Source: Candidatus Cacconaster stercorequi (lineage in GTDB: Bacteria > Bacillota > Clostridia > Oscillospirales > Oscillospiraceae). From it: a stretch of DNA of 64,000 nucleotides. Position 1 is the stretch's first letter. Every line of letters starts with the position of its first letter. Location of the stretch: positions 1 to 64,000 of the forward strand of contig JAGHUH010000013.1 of assembly GCA_018064925.1 (NCBI GenBank). Reading direction: 5' to 3'. Below the pieces are notes generated by a model. That model ran no database searches, had not been told where the DNA came from, and worked only from the letters and a program-made list of their open reading frames with translations. Shown one piece after another: positions 30,444 to 38,848 of this stretch. Both the position numbers and the translations under genes were made by a program.

Positions 30444-30935
30444 ATGCTGTATCTTATCATTCTGGCCGCGCTGATTGCCGCCGATCAGGGATTGAAATAT
30501 TGGACGGTCACGCATCTGGCGCTGGGCGAAACCACCGCTTTCCTGCCGCCGCTGGTGCAGCTGACCCGCCTGCATAACTACGGCGCGGCGTGGTCCAGCC
30601 TGTCCGGCAAAACGGTGGTGCTGCTGGTGGTCACCACGATTTTGATGGCGGCGGTGGCGGTGCTGCTGGTGAAAAAGATCGTGCGCCATCCGTTGGGCGT
30701 GACCGCCGGATTGCTGATTTTAGGCGGCGGGATCGGCAACTATATCGACCGCATCGCCCACGGCTATGTGGTGGATATGTTCGATCTGATGTTCATGAAC
30801 TACCCCGTGTTCAATCTGGCGGACTGCTTTGTGGTGGTGGGTGCCATTCTGGGCGCGGTCTACTACCTGTGGATTTACGATAAGTACGATAAAAGGACAA
30901 AAAACCATGACAACGACCCTGCAGGCGACAAGTGA
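30444..30935 (+). CDS. lspA: Signal peptidase II
   Basis: LYLIILAALIAADQGLKYWT; RLHNYGAAWSSL; GGGIGNYIDRIAHGYVVDMFDLMFMNYPVFNLADCFVVVG. Confidence 0.95.
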   Translation: MLYLIILAALIAADQGLKYWTVTHLALGETTAFLPPLVQLTRLHNYGAAWSSLSGKTVVLLVVTTILMAAVAVLLVKKIVRHPLGVTAGLLILGGGIGNYIDRIAHGYVVDMFDLMFMNYPVFNLADCFVVVGAILGAVYYLWIYDKYDKRTKNHDNDPAGDK

Positions 30936-31824
30936 ACACGCCGGTGCGCGGATGGACAGCTTTCTGGCATCGGCCATGGAGGGCGTCAGCCGCAGTGCGG
31001 CGGCACGGCTTTTGAGCGAGGGCGCTGTCACCGTGAACGGGAAACCGGCGGCAAAGAATGATCGTCTTTCCGGCGGTGAGACCGTCTGCGTAACGATGCC
31101 GGAGGTGACGGAAACCGAGCTGACGGCGCAGGATATCCCGCTGGATGTGGTGTATGAGGATGCGGATGTCATCGTGGTGAATAAGCCGTCGGGTCTGGTG
31201 GTGCATCCCGCGCCCGGGCACCCGGATGGTACGCTGGTGAACGCCCTGCTGCACCATTGCGGCGCGAGTCTGTCCGGCATCGGCGGCGAGAAGCGTCCCG
31301 GCATCGTCCACCGCATTGACCGTGACACCAGCGGCCTCATCATTGCGGCGAAAAATGACGCGGCGCATCTGGGACTCAGCGCACAGCTTTCCGACCATAC
31401 CCTTGCCAGAACATACGAGTGCATCGTGGTGGGCAATCTCCGGGAGGATAGCGGCACGGTGGATGCCCCCATCGGGCGGCACCCCACGGATCGCAAGAAG
31501 ATGGCGGTTACCGCGAAGAACAGCCGTCAGGCGGTGACGCACTGGGAGGTGATCGCCCGCTACCCCGGCTTTACCCATGTGCGCTGCCGTCTGGAAACCG
31601 GCAGGACGCATCAGATCCGCGTCCACATGGCGCACATCGGCCACCCCATTCTGGGCGACACGGTGTACGGCAATAAAAAGCCGGTGCCCGGTCTGACGGG
31701 ACAGTGCCTCCACGCGGTGGGCCTGCGGTTCCTCCACCCCCGTACCGGGGAGACGGTGGAGCTGACCTGTCCCCTGCCGGAGGAATTTGAAAAGCAGCTT
31801 CAAAAATTAAAAAATAAAGCATAA
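30907..31824 (+). CDS. rluD: RluA/RluD-family pseudouridine synthase
   Basis: S4-like N-terminus; GIVHRIDRDTSGLIIAAKND; LETGRTHQIRVHMAHIGHPILGDTVYG. Confidence 0.95.
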   Translation: MTTTLQATSEHAGARMDSFLASAMEGVSRSAAARLLSEGAVTVNGKPAAKNDRLSGGETVCVTMPEVTETELTAQDIPLDVVYEDADVIVVNKPSGLVVHPAPGHPDGTLVNALLHHCGASLSGIGGEKRPGIVHRIDRDTSGLIIAAKNDAAHLGLSAQLSDHTLARTYECIVVGNLREDSGTVDAPIGRHPTDRKKMAVTAKNSRQAVTHWEVIARYPGFTHVRCRLETGRTHQIRVHMAHIGHPILGDTVYGNKKPVPGLTGQCLHAVGLRFLHPRTGETVELTCPLPEEFEKQLQKLKNKA

Positions 31825-31843
31825 TGTGAAGGAGAAAGAAAAC

Positions 31844-32440
31844 ATGACAAGACAGGAAATTAAGGAAAGAGCCAGAGCACAGTTGGGCAACAAGCTATTC
31901 GGCTATACATGGATGATGGCACTGCTGGCCTGCTTTATCTTCACGGCGATCACCGGCGCGGCAGCCAGTGTCATTGTCGGTATCGGCGCGCTGATCGTGG
32001 TCGGCCCCCTGACATACGGTCTGAATTATATGTTCCTCAAGCAGGCGCGGGAGGGCCAGCCCATGGAGCTGGGCGATCTGTTCAAGGGCTTTACCGATGA
32101 CTTCGGCGGCACGCTGCTGATCGGTCTGATGACCACGATCTTCACCATGCTGTGGAGCCTGCTGCTGATCGTGCCCGGCATCGTCAAGGGTCTGGGTTAC
32201 AGCATGGCTACCTACATTAAGGCAGACTACCCCGAGTATGACTGGAAGCAGTGCATAGAGCAGAGCCAGAACATGATGCGCGGCCACAAGGGTGAGCTGT
32301 TCATGCTGTATCTGAGCTTTATCGGCTGGCTGCTGGTGGGTGCGCTGTGTGCCGGTATCGGCACGCTGTGGGTTGTTCCCTATATCCAGGCATCCGAGGC
32401 ACAGTTCTATGAGAGTATCAAGAGCTATGTGATCGGTTGA
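31844..32440 (+). CDS. DUF975-family integral membrane protein
   Basis: multiple TM segments; YSMATYIKADYPEYDWKQCIEQSQNMMRGHKGELFMLYLSFIGW. Confidence 0.8.
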   Translation: MTRQEIKERARAQLGNKLFGYTWMMALLACFIFTAITGAAASVIVGIGALIVVGPLTYGLNYMFLKQAREGQPMELGDLFKGFTDDFGGTLLIGLMTTIFTMLWSLLLIVPGIVKGLGYSMATYIKADYPEYDWKQCIEQSQNMMRGHKGELFMLYLSFIGWLLVGALCAGIGTLWVVPYIQASEAQFYESIKSYVIG

Positions 32441-32454
32441 AAAATGCAACAAAG

Positions 32455-32483
32455 AATACCCCGATTTACAAAATCGGGGTATT
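32455..32483. terminator. bidirectional terminator
   Basis: AATACCCCGATTTacaAAATCGGGGTATTTTTT between convergent genes. Confidence 0.75.
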
Positions 32484-32495
32484 TTTTGTTGCGTA

Positions 32496-34505
32496 TTATT
32501 TTTTCGTATCCGGCATCATGCGCTGCAGGGTATTGCCTGTCCGGCGGGGCAGAAACAGCGGCACCCGCTCAATGATCACGGCGGCATTCTCGAAGCCGTA
32601 CCATTTCAGACGGTCGCCCAATGCCCGGCGGATGGCGTATTTGGCGGAAACCATGGCGTTGTCCACGGTGGAAAGGGTGTTGTTGGTGGGCAGCGTTTTG
32701 TGGATCATGCAGAATTTGAAGGTACCCACCTTGGACGGGCCGTAGATGGAGTGCTTCTTGTTCTGCTCCGGCAGCTCGCCCAGCTCCATCAGATCGGTGA
32801 CCACCTGACGGAAATAGACATTGATCATGGGATCGATCTTATAGCCCAGATGGAACTGGACATAAAAGACGAAATCGGTGCCGTAGTTTTCCACGGTGTA
32901 GTCCATCTGATAGGGCTCGTCGCAGGTGCGGACATTCAGGAACCAATAGGTCTTGGCACGCTTGGACTCCTTGTCCAGAATGGAGTACAGCAGATCACGA
33001 TCCAACTGCTCGGGATCGGTACTGTTGGTGATAAAGACTACATTGTCCGCGCACAGGGGGAAGCTCTCGTCCCGGCGCAGATCGTCCAGCTCGTCGATGT
33101 ATTCCCGGATGGGCAGCGTGACGCGCTGACTTTGCTCCACGCGGGTGCCGCGCTGCCAGATCAGCATCACCAGGAAGATCAGCGCGGCGATGATGATGAC
33201 CACATAGCCGCCGTGGGTGAACTTGGTCAGACTGGACAGGAAGAAAACCAGCTCAATGGCACCGAACAGCAGTGCCATCAGCCAGGCACCCAGCTTCTTG
33301 CCCCAGACCTTGTCCATGTAGACCATCAGCAGCACGGTGGTGGTCAGCATGGTGATGGTGATGGACAGACCGTAGGCGGCCTCCATGCGGGCGCTGGTAC
33401 GGAAGTACAGCACCACCAGCGTGCAGCAGATCCACAGCACGGAGTTGACCACGGGGATATAGAGCTGACCCTTGGTCTCGGCGGGGTACCGGATCTGCAT
33501 ATGAGGCATCAGATCCAGACTGATGGCCTCGGATACCAGCGTGTAAGAGCCGGTGATCAGCGCCTGGGAGGCGATGATGGCGGCGGCTGCACCGATGATC
33601 ACGGCGAAAGGACGCAGCATGGCGGGCAGCATCTGGAAGAACGGGTTCATATCCTCAATGGTGGCCAGCGCGGGATTGCCCAGATTGCGGATCAGCCACG
33701 CGCTCTGACCGGCGTAGTTCAGGATCAGGCACAGCTTGACGAAGGGCCAGCTGGCGTAGATATTGGCCCGTCCCACATGACCCATGTCGGAATACAGCGC
33801 CTCGGCGCCGGTGGCGGACAGGAACACGCTGCCCAAAATCATAAAGCCGGCCTTGTTATAGGGGCTGGTCAGGATGCGGATGGCCCACAGGGGATTCAGC
33901 GCCTGCAATACGCTGAGGTCACGGAGCATATAGACAACGCCCACGCCGCCCAGGAAGGAGAACCAGACCAGCATCACGGGGCCGAAGGCCTTGCCGATCT
34001 TGCTGGTGCCGGCCCGCTGCACGGCGAATAGCGCGGCAATAATGGTCAGGGTAATGATCAGCACCACAGTCTGTCCCTTCCCCAGGAAAGTATCCATGGC
34101 GGGGATACTGCGCAGACCTTCGATGGCGGTGGTCACAGTGACGGCGGGCGTCAGAACACCGTCGGCCAGCATGGTGGCGCCGCCGATCATGGCAGGGACG
34201 ATCAGCCACTTGCCGTATTTTTTCACCAGACTGTACAGGGCGAAGATACCGCCCTCGCCGTGGTTATCGGCCTTCATCATGATCAGTACATGCTTGATGG
34301 TGGTCAGCAGCGTAATGGTCCAGATCACCAGAGAGAGCGAGCCGATGATCAGCTCACGACTGGACGCGCCGATGCCGCCGTTGCCCTCCAGAATGGACTT
34401 CATCACATACATGGGGGAGGTGCCGATGTCGCCATAGACGATACCGATGGCGATCAGCATCATGCCGAGACTGGCTTTTGATGTGTTCTTCTTTTCAATA
34501 CTCAT
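32496..34505 (-). CDS. kup: KUP-family potassium transporter
   Basis: LGMMLIAIGIVYGDIGTSPMYVMKSIL; ADNHGEGGIFALYSLVKKYGKW; ATGAEALYSDMGHVGRANI. Confidence 0.95.
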   Translation of the reverse strand: MSIEKKNTSKASLGMMLIAIGIVYGDIGTSPMYVMKSILEGNGGIGASSRELIIGSLSLVIWTITLLTTIKHVLIMMKADNHGEGGIFALYSLVKKYGKWLIVPAMIGGATMLADGVLTPAVTVTTAIEGLRSIPAMDTFLGKGQTVVLIITLTIIAALFAVQRAGTSKIGKAFGPVMLVWFSFLGGVGVVYMLRDLSVLQALNPLWAIRILTSPYNKAGFMILGSVFLSATGAEALYSDMGHVGRANIYASWPFVKLCLILNYAGQSAWLIRNLGNPALATIEDMNPFFQMLPAMLRPFAVIIGAAAAIIASQALITGSYTLVSEAISLDLMPHMQIRYPAETKGQLYIPVVNSVLWICCTLVVLYFRTSARMEAAYGLSITITMLTTTVLLMVYMDKVWGKKLGAWLMALLFGAIELVFFLSSLTKFTHGGYVVIIIAALIFLVMLIWQRGTRVEQSQRVTLPIREYIDELDDLRRDESFPLCADNVVFITNSTDPEQLDRDLLYSILDKESKRAKTYWFLNVRTCDEPYQMDYTVENYGTDFVFYVQFHLGYKIDPMINVYFRQVVTDLMELGELPEQNKKHSIYGPSKVGTFKFCMIHKTLPTNNTLSTVDNAMVSAKYAIRRALGDRLKWYGFENAAVIIERVPLFLPRRTGNTLQRMMPDTKK

Positions 34506-34532
34506 GGAATTCCCTTCTTCACTCATAAAAAA

Positions 34533-34767
34533 TAACGCTGCAAAAAATGCAGCGTCAAAGGGCAGACAAAGGAGCCACAGCCAAACGCGGACACGCCTGT
34601 GTCCGTGATGAATACTGTGGGATAGATTTGTTTGTCCTTCCGGCGCTGACGAGATTAGCTGTCGTGTTAGAGGGGGAAGGTCCTCCGCCATAAATAACGC
34701 ATATGGCTGCACACCCGAAGTTGGTTCTCCCGCCGAAGCTCGTAAAAACTTCGTTAAGCGTGCCCGC
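34533..34767 (-). promoter_or_regulatory. c-di-AMP (ydaO-yuaA) riboswitch with terminator hairpin, in kup leader
   Basis: minus strand GCGGGCACGCTTAACGAAG...GCGGGAGAACCAACTTCGGGTGTGCAGCC... then terminator ACGCTGCATTTTTTGCAGCGTTATTTTTTA just upstream of kup. Confidence 0.85.
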
Positions 34768-34886
34768 ATTATAGCACTCCTATTTAAAAATGTCCATAGG
34801 AAATTTCCCATATACGAGTTTTTGAAAAAAATTTGAAAAAAGTGTTGACAAAAACAGGGGTCTGCGCTATTATATCAGTGTTGTCC

Positions 34887-34962
34887 GCGCGGTTAGCTCA
34901 GCTGGTAGAGCACATGCTTGACGTGCATGGGGTCACAGGTTCAAGTCCTGTACCGCGCACCA
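34887..34962 (+). tRNA. tRNA-Val (GAC)
   Basis: 76-nt cloverleaf GCGCGGTTAGCTCAGCTGGTAGAGCACATGCTTGACGTGCATGGGGTCACAGGTTCAAGTCCTGTACCGCGCACCA. Confidence 0.95.
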
Positions 34963-34968
34963 TCAAAA

Positions 34969-34990
34969 CACCGACCTGATCAGGTCGGTG
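34969..34990 (+). terminator. terminator after tRNA-Val
   Basis: CACCGACCTGATCAGGTCGGTGTTTTT. Confidence 0.8.
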
Positions 34991-35030
34991 TTTTTGCATA
35001 GTAAGGAAAAATCAAAAGGGGATGCTTACA

Positions 35031-35765
35031 ATGGAAAAAATCGCACTGGTGACCGGATCCTCCCGCGGGATCGGCCGTGCCATTGCGGCGCAGCTTGCCC
35101 ATGAGGGCTATGCGGTCTGCGTCAATTACCGTGTGCGCAAGGATTGCGCCGATGATCTGGTGGAAAAGCTGCGGCAAGACGGCTGCCGCGCCATGGCGGT
35201 GCAGGCGGATGTGTCTGACCGGGCGCAGGTGAATGCCATGGTGAAAAAAGTGGAAGAGACCTTCGGCCCCATTTCCGTGCTGGTGAACAACGCCGGCGTG
35301 GCGGGTCAGTCGCTCTTTCAGGATGTCAGCGACGAGATGTGGCACCGCTATTTCAGCGTGAATGTGGATGGCGCGTTCCATGCCACCCAGGCGGTACTGC
35401 CCCATATGCTGCATGAACACCGGGGCAGCATTGTGAATATTTCCTCCATCTGGGGCCAGCGCGGCGGAAGCTGTGAGGTGACCTATTCCTGCACCAAGGC
35501 GGCGCTGATCGGCCTGACCCGCTCTCTGGCTATGGAGCTGGCACCTACCCATATTCGTGTCAACTGCGTGGCGCCCGGCGTTATCAAGACGGATATGCTG
35601 GACGCCCTGCCCCCCGAGATACTGCCCCAACTGGCGGAGGAGACCCCCATGCGCCGTCTGGGTACGCCGGAGGACATTGCGCGGGCGGTCTGCTTCCTGC
35701 TCAGCGATCAGGCAGATTTTATCACCGGTCAGGTGCTCACCGCGGACGGCGGCTTTATTCTATAA
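35031..35765 (+). CDS. SDR-family oxidoreductase (3-oxoacyl-ACP reductase-like)
   Basis: ALVTGSSRGIGRAIAAQLAHEGY; VNNAGVAGQ; IVNISSIWGQRGGSCEVTYSCTKAAL; C-terminal ITGQVLTADGGFIL. Confidence 0.92.
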   Translation: MEKIALVTGSSRGIGRAIAAQLAHEGYAVCVNYRVRKDCADDLVEKLRQDGCRAMAVQADVSDRAQVNAMVKKVEETFGPISVLVNNAGVAGQSLFQDVSDEMWHRYFSVNVDGAFHATQAVLPHMLHEHRGSIVNISSIWGQRGGSCEVTYSCTKAALIGLTRSLAMELAPTHIRVNCVAPGVIKTDMLDALPPEILPQLAEETPMRRLGTPEDIARAVCFLLSDQADFITGQVLTADGGFIL

Positions 35766-35780
35766 AAATCGGAACATGAG

Positions 35781-35816
35781 AAAAGGACAGCTTCGCCATG
35801 GCGAAGCTGTCCTTTT
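35781..35816. terminator. bidirectional terminator
   Basis: AAAAGGACAGCTTCGCCATGGCGAAGCTGTCCTTTTT near-perfect palindrome between convergent genes. Confidence 0.85.
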
Positions 35817-35819
35817 TCC

Positions 35820-36707
35820 TTATGATGAGAGGTGGCGGGGGAAGTTGCCGCCGATGTGTACACCCTCCTGCACCATGAAAAAGGCATTCGGGTCCATCTT
35901 GTGCATGGCCTGCTGCAAGCTGTCGATCTCATATTTAGACAGGCACACGCACAGCACCTGCACATTGTCGCCGGTGTAGGCGCCCTTTGCCTCCCAGTAG
36001 GTGACGCCGCGTCCCAGCTCATTCATGATAAAGCGGGGCAGCTCGGGATTGCGCACCTTGGTGAAAATCAACACCTGTACGGTGATATTCTGCCGGTGAA
36101 CGCGATCCATAAACAGGGAGTTGAACACGGTATAGATGGCGGAGTACAGCGCGGTGGAAGCGTCAAACAGCAGCAGGCAGATGAGATACAGCACCGCGTT
36201 ATACGCAATGGAGAATTTGCCTACCGTAAAATGACTTCCCTTGCTGGAAAGGTACAGTCCCAGAATATCCAGCCCGCCGCAGGAGGCGCCGCAGGTCAGC
36301 ACCAGACCGTTGGCAAATCCGGCCAGAATGCCGCCTACCAGACAGCTTGTCAGCATATCCTCAATGATGGGCACGGTGGGGATGGGGATAATGGTAAGGA
36401 ACAGAGAATTTGATACCGTACAGGCCACGAGCCAGAGCACGAACTGTCGCCCCAGTGTGCGATACGCCAGAAACAGCAGCGGGATATTCAGAACGAAATA
36501 CAAAACGCCGGCCAGATTCAGGGAAACCGCGGCGATTCCCAGCTTGGTATGCAGAACGGTGCAGATTAGCTGGCAGGTGCCGAACAGGCCGCTGCTGTAC
36601 AGCTGATGCGGGCTGACGAACAGATTGATGGCAACGGCCAGCAGAAAAGAACCGAACAGCGCCATTAAAAAGCGCAGAGGCCGATTGTGCAGAGCTTTGT
36701 TTAGCAT
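35820..36707 (-). CDS. YitT-family membrane protein (DUF2179 C-terminus)
   Basis: LLAVAINLFVSPHQLYSSGLFGTCQLICTVLH; CGASCGGLDILGLYLSSKGSHFTVG; C-terminal EKAKGAYTGDNVQVLCVCLSKYEIDSLQQAMHKMDPNAFFMVQEGVHIGG-like block. Confidence 0.9.
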   Translation of the reverse strand: MLNKALHNRPLRFLMALFGSFLLAVAINLFVSPHQLYSSGLFGTCQLICTVLHTKLGIAAVSLNLAGVLYFVLNIPLLFLAYRTLGRQFVLWLVACTVSNSLFLTIIPIPTVPIIEDMLTSCLVGGILAGFANGLVLTCGASCGGLDILGLYLSSKGSHFTVGKFSIAYNAVLYLICLLLFDASTALYSAIYTVFNSLFMDRVHRQNITVQVLIFTKVRNPELPRFIMNELGRGVTYWEAKGAYTGDNVQVLCVCLSKYEIDSLQQAMHKMDPNAFFMVQEGVHIGGNFPRHLSS

Positions 36708-36778
36708 GGTGCGATCTCCCTTCACAGATTGTGGTATACGCATTATATGCGTTTGCGAAGAAATGTCAAGGGGGAAAT

Positions 36779-37066
36779 TTACAAGCTGTACCGCAGGGCG
36801 CGATAGAGCTTTTCCATGGCGCGTGACAGGGAACGGGAAACGGTGGATTTCTGGATGCCCAGCTCCCGGGCGATGTCGGTCACCCGCATATTCCGGGTAA
36901 AGTGCATCCGCAGAATCTGACGCTCCCGTCGGGTCAGCTCCTGCTCCACGGCCACCGGCAGATTGGTCAGCAGACGCCGAACCTGCTCGCTATTTCCGCC
37001 GGCTGCATCCTGCCGCCACAATCGCAGACTGGCCAGATCCATGGGATCATAGGGAGTATTGGGCAT
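36779..37066 (-). CDS. Small sigma-70 region-4-like HTH protein
   Basis: LTRRERQILRMHFTRNMRVTDIARELGIQKSTVSRSLSRAMEKLYRAL. Confidence 0.65.
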   Translation of the reverse strand: MPNTPYDPMDLASLRLWRQDAAGGNSEQVRRLLTNLPVAVEQELTRRERQILRMHFTRNMRVTDIARELGIQKSTVSRSLSRAMEKLYRALRYSL

Positions 37067-37280
37067 AGGGACGATACCTCCTGTCATAATATCGTGCGGT
37101 CAGGTTGGCCAGCTCTCTGGTCTGGCGCTCCAACGGCCGCAAATCGTTGATGCGACGATTCAACACTTGAATTTCTGCCGGATCATCACTTTGCTGAATT
37201 TGCAGGGTGAGCTGCCGGATGCGCTCCTGTATGGCCATCGCACCGGCGGCGTATTGCGGGGATAGTTGCTGCAGGGTCAT
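37047..37280 (-). CDS. Small coiled-coil hypothetical protein preceding the sigma-like ORF
   Basis: MTLQQLSPQYAAGAMAIQERIRQLTLQIQQSDDPAEIQVLNRRINDLRPLERQTRELANLTARYYDRRY; overlaps next ORF. Confidence 0.55.
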   Translation of the reverse strand: MTLQQLSPQYAAGAMAIQERIRQLTLQIQQSDDPAEIQVLNRRINDLRPLERQTRELANLTARYYDRRYRPYAQYSL

Positions 37281-37335
37281 GAAAGGGCTCCTTTCTCATG
37301 TGGTAAAAAAAATGGCACTTTGCTGATAATAAGTG

Positions 37336-37364
37336 TTGACAAATGAGTCAAGTTCTGTTAATAT
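37336..37364 (+). promoter_or_regulatory. promoter of tRNA-Thr/tRNA-Tyr unit (TTGACA-N17-TAATAT)
   Basis: ttgaca 37336-37341, taatat 37359-37364, about 20 bp before tRNA-Thr. Confidence 0.7.
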
Positions 37365-37382
37365 ACATTTTGCTGGTCGTAC

Positions 37383-37458
37383 GCTGGTGTAGCTCAGCTG
37401 GTAGAGCAGCTGATTTGTAATCAGCAGGTCGGGGGTTCGAGTCCGTCCACCAGCTCCA
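37383..37458 (+). tRNA. tRNA-Thr (TGT)
   Basis: GCTGGTGTAGCTCAGCTGGTAGAGCAGCTGATTTGTAATCAGCAGGTCGGGGGTTCGAGTCCGTCCACCAGCTCCA. Confidence 0.95.
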
Positions 37459-37467
37459 ATTTCATAT

Positions 37468-37552
37468 GGGGGATTTCCCGAGTGGCCAAAGGGGACAGAC
37501 TGTAAATCTGCTGGCAACGCCTTCGGTGGTTCGAATCCACCATCCCCCACCA
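37468..37552 (+). tRNA. tRNA-Tyr (GTA)
   Basis: GGGGGATTTCCCGAGTGGCCAAAGGGGACAGACTGTAAATCTGCTGGCAACGCCTTCGGTGGTTCGAATCCACCATCCCCCACCA, long variable arm. Confidence 0.95.
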
Positions 37553-37801
37553 AAAAGCGAGTTATGCCGTGTGGCATGGCTCGTTTTTTTCGTGGGAATT
37601 GGATTCGAACAGGGCGGCGGCCCGCAGGCTGCAAAAAACATGCCGGTGGCATGTTTTTTAGCCCGCGGCTTGCGAATCCACCATCCCCCACCAAAAACGA
37701 GTTATGCCGTGTGGCATGGCTCGTTTTTTTATGTAAAAATCGGGATGGTGGATGAGAAGTTTATCCCCCCTTGTGGGGGAAATCCACCATCCCCCACCAA
37801 A
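37533..37801. repeat. Direct and inverted partial copies of the tRNA-Tyr 3' end with associated hairpins
   Basis: AATCCACCATCCCCCACCAAA at 37534+, 37675+ and 37781+; first two followed by identical CGAGTTATGCCGTGTGGCATGGCTCGTTTTTTT; inverted GGGATGGTGGAT at 37742-37753 and GGATTCGAAC at about 37601-37610. Confidence 0.85.
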
Positions 37802-37882
37802 CAACTCCGGGCGATTTTATCGCCCGTTTTTTTATGCCCCGGTATATCCGCCGCCCGGTGGGGGTATACTGTTGACGGTACA

Positions 37883-37957
37883 ACAAGTATCTTGATGATA
37901 CGGTTACTATATCACAAGAAGTTTGTTGTGTCAAGCATAAAATAACAAGTTTCTTGT
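37883..37957. promoter_or_regulatory. Putative repressor operators ACAAG-N3-CTTGT upstream of XRE-S24 gene
   Basis: ACAAGTATCTTGA 37883-37895; CACAAGAAGTTTGTTGTG 37913-37930; ACAAGTTTCTTGT 37945-37957. Confidence 0.5.
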
Positions 37958-38039
37958 TAAATGTAATTGACAAAAACAAGAAAGTAAGTTAATATAAACA
38001 CAGATTTTGTCGAACGGTGTAGAAAAGGAGGCGGCGCGG

Positions 38040-38789
38040 ATGAGTTTTGGCGAACAGTTACGCCATCGACGCGAGGAACTGCAGCTATCCCGTGCGGAGC
38101 TGGCGGAGCGATTGGGTGTGTCACGCTCTGCGGTGGGCAATTACGAGACGGGAGTCAGCGCACCCAAGGAGGAAATTTTACTGCAGCTGTTTGACGCGCT
38201 GCAGGTGGATCCTAACTATCTGTACCGCGACAGTTTCCGTGCGGATACGGCCTTCACCTGCTCGAATGAGGAGCGTGTGCTGCTGCAAAAGTACCGTGCG
38301 CTGCATCCTGTGGGTCGTCAGGCGGTATACGCGTTGGTGAACAGCCTGCAGATCTATCAGGAGGAGCTGGAGGGTCAGCAGCTTCCGGCCGAGGTGCGAA
38401 CCATTCCGCTGTATTGCTGTCCGGCGGCGGCGGGTTACGCCGCACCGGTGTTCGGAGAGGATTATGAGCCTATCGAGGTCACCGGTGATGTGCCGCCGGG
38501 TGCGGAATTGGCGGTACGCATTCAAGGCGATTCCATGGAGCCGTATATTGCGGATGGCTCGGTGGTCTATGTCAATCACGACCCGCTGCAAAACGGCGAT
38601 GTGGGCATTTTTTGCGTGGACGGCGATATGCTATGCAAGCAGTACTACCGCGATCCGCTGGGCATGGTGTACCTCTTTTCGCTGAATCGGAAGCGTGCCG
38701 ATGCCGATGTGACCTTCTTTCAGGGCAGTGGACGCAGTCTGACCTGCTTTGGCCGCGTTATCATGCACACCCCACCCCTGCCGCGATAA
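38040..38789 (+). CDS. XRE-HTH / S24 peptidase (LexA/CI-like) transcriptional repressor
   Basis: LRHRREELQLSRAELAERLGVSRSAVGNYETGVSAPKEEIL; AAAGYAAP cleavage-like site; IQGDSMEPYIADGSVVYV; GDMLCKQYYRD. Confidence 0.9.
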   Translation: MSFGEQLRHRREELQLSRAELAERLGVSRSAVGNYETGVSAPKEEILLQLFDALQVDPNYLYRDSFRADTAFTCSNEERVLLQKYRALHPVGRQAVYALVNSLQIYQEELEGQQLPAEVRTIPLYCCPAAAGYAAPVFGEDYEPIEVTGDVPPGAELAVRIQGDSMEPYIADGSVVYVNHDPLQNGDVGIFCVDGDMLCKQYYRDPLGMVYLFSLNRKRADADVTFFQGSGRSLTCFGRVIMHTPPLPR

Positions 38790-38792
38790 AGA

Positions 38793-38824
38793 AAAAGCAC
38801 CGACCGTTCAAAGGTCGGTGCTTT
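38793..38824. terminator. bidirectional terminator
   Basis: AAAAGCACCGACCgttcaaaGGTCGGTGCTTTT between convergent genes. Confidence 0.75.
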
Positions 38825-38848
38825 TGGTTATGAAGATTTATTTTCCGC

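Noticed and set aside
37533-37801. Possible CRISPR-like repeat array
   Set aside because: Only three unequal copies, irregular spacing, repeats equal to the tRNA-Tyr tail, and no cas genes. Treated as tRNA-tail repeats/att scar instead.
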